Source: Amnimonas aquatica
GTDB lineage: Bacteria; Pseudomonadota; Gammaproteobacteria; Pseudomonadales; Moraxellaceae
Assembly: GCF_002943415.1 (NCBI RefSeq)
Contig: NZ_PTQZ01000088.1
Span: forward strand, 1-6,819
Reading direction: 5' to 3'
Length of the DNA: 6,819 bases
Shown here: positions 6,647 to 6,819 of the stretch, piece after piece
Numbering within the stretch: position 1 is the first letter of the stretch
How the letters are laid out: every line of letters starts with the position of its first letter
The notes under the pieces: generated by a model
What the model was told of the DNA's origin: nothing
Seen by the model: the letters and a program-made list of their open reading frames with translations, nothing else
The model's database searches: none
Position numbers and translations under genes: made by a program

Positions 6647-6819
6647 ATGTTCCCCTGGACCCTGCACTATCGCCTGCTCATGGCGGTGCTGATTCCCGGC
6701 GCCGCCCTGCTGGTGCTGCTACCCGTGCTGTCGCTGCTGCAATACCAGCGTGACCTGGAAAGCCAGTTCCTGCGCATCGGCCACAGCACCATGGAGGCCG
6801 CCACCAGCATCATGGTCCA
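6647..6819 (+). CDS. gacS: N-terminus of a membrane sensor protein, probably GacS/BarA hybrid histidine kinase (cut by window edge)
   Basis: Fifty-seven codons are visible and the frame is open at the window end. The product begins MFPWTLHYRLLMAVLIPGAA, a short basic N-terminus followed by one strong membrane segment (about residues 10-31, rich in Leu, Ala and Val). After it comes a polar helix (QYQRDLESQFLRIG) leading into what should be the periplasmic part. GacS/BarA proteins begin the same way: a short arginine-containing cytoplasmic tail, one helix, then a DL.SQL-like helix. In Pseudomonas-type genomes gacS lies beside cysM-rlmD-relA-mazG, divergent from cysM, as here. GacS/BarA phosphorylates GacA/UvrY to switch on CsrA/RsmA-sequestering small RNAs. 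No kinase, HAMP, receiver or HPt domain is inside the window, so identity rests on the N-terminus and context; another membrane sensor or chemoreceptor is possible. Confidence 0.65.
   Translation, partial: MFPWTLHYRLLMAVLIPGAALLVLLPVLSLLQYQRDLESQFLRIGHSTMEAATSIMV

Noticed and set aside
6499..6753. An 84-codon + strand frame across the divergent gap
   Set aside because: It overlaps the gene at 6647 in another frame, is a Pro/Arg/Ala-rich low-complexity translation and has no ribosome binding site.

Overview
This window looks like a core chromosomal segment of a high-GC gammaproteobacterium. GC content is high throughout, third codon positions favour G and C, and every full gene has clear relatives in that class. 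The gene order gacS/barA (divergent), cysM, rlmD, relA, mazG is one I know from Pseudomonas-type genomes. The genus cannot be fixed from the sequence. I see no mobile element, CRISPR array, tRNA, rRNA or sign of recent transfer.

Layout from left to right. Bases 37-67 form a perfect 14-bp hairpin with a pyrimidine-rich tail on the + strand, probably the terminator of a + strand gene that ends at or before the left edge. Five genes then lie on the - strand, read from right to left: cysM (6476 to 5541), a predicted DEDDy 3'-5' exonuclease (5544 to 4717), rlmD (4698 to 3307), relA (3275 to 996) and mazG (999 to 100). Junctions are an ATGA overlap, 18 bp, 31 bp and a GTGA overlap, so this is very probably one operon. 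Its likely promoter is in the 170-bp gap upstream of cysM. On the other side of that gap, a + strand gene starts at 6647 and runs off the right edge; its membrane-anchored N-terminus and position fit the GacS/BarA sensor kinase.

The operon combines cysteine synthesis from O-acetylserine (CysM), 23S rRNA m5U1939 methylation (RlmD), ribosome-linked (p)ppGpp synthesis (RelA) and NTP pyrophosphohydrolysis (MazG). RelA carries the synthetase-only signature EFDD and has lost the hydrolase HD motif, so it should make but not degrade (p)ppGpp. MazG is known in E. coli to lower ppGpp, and here it is joined directly to relA with no mazEF toxin-antitoxin genes between them.

All six protein-coding features belong to known families. 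I found no convincing undescribed system; the observations below concern gene arrangement and details of known proteins.
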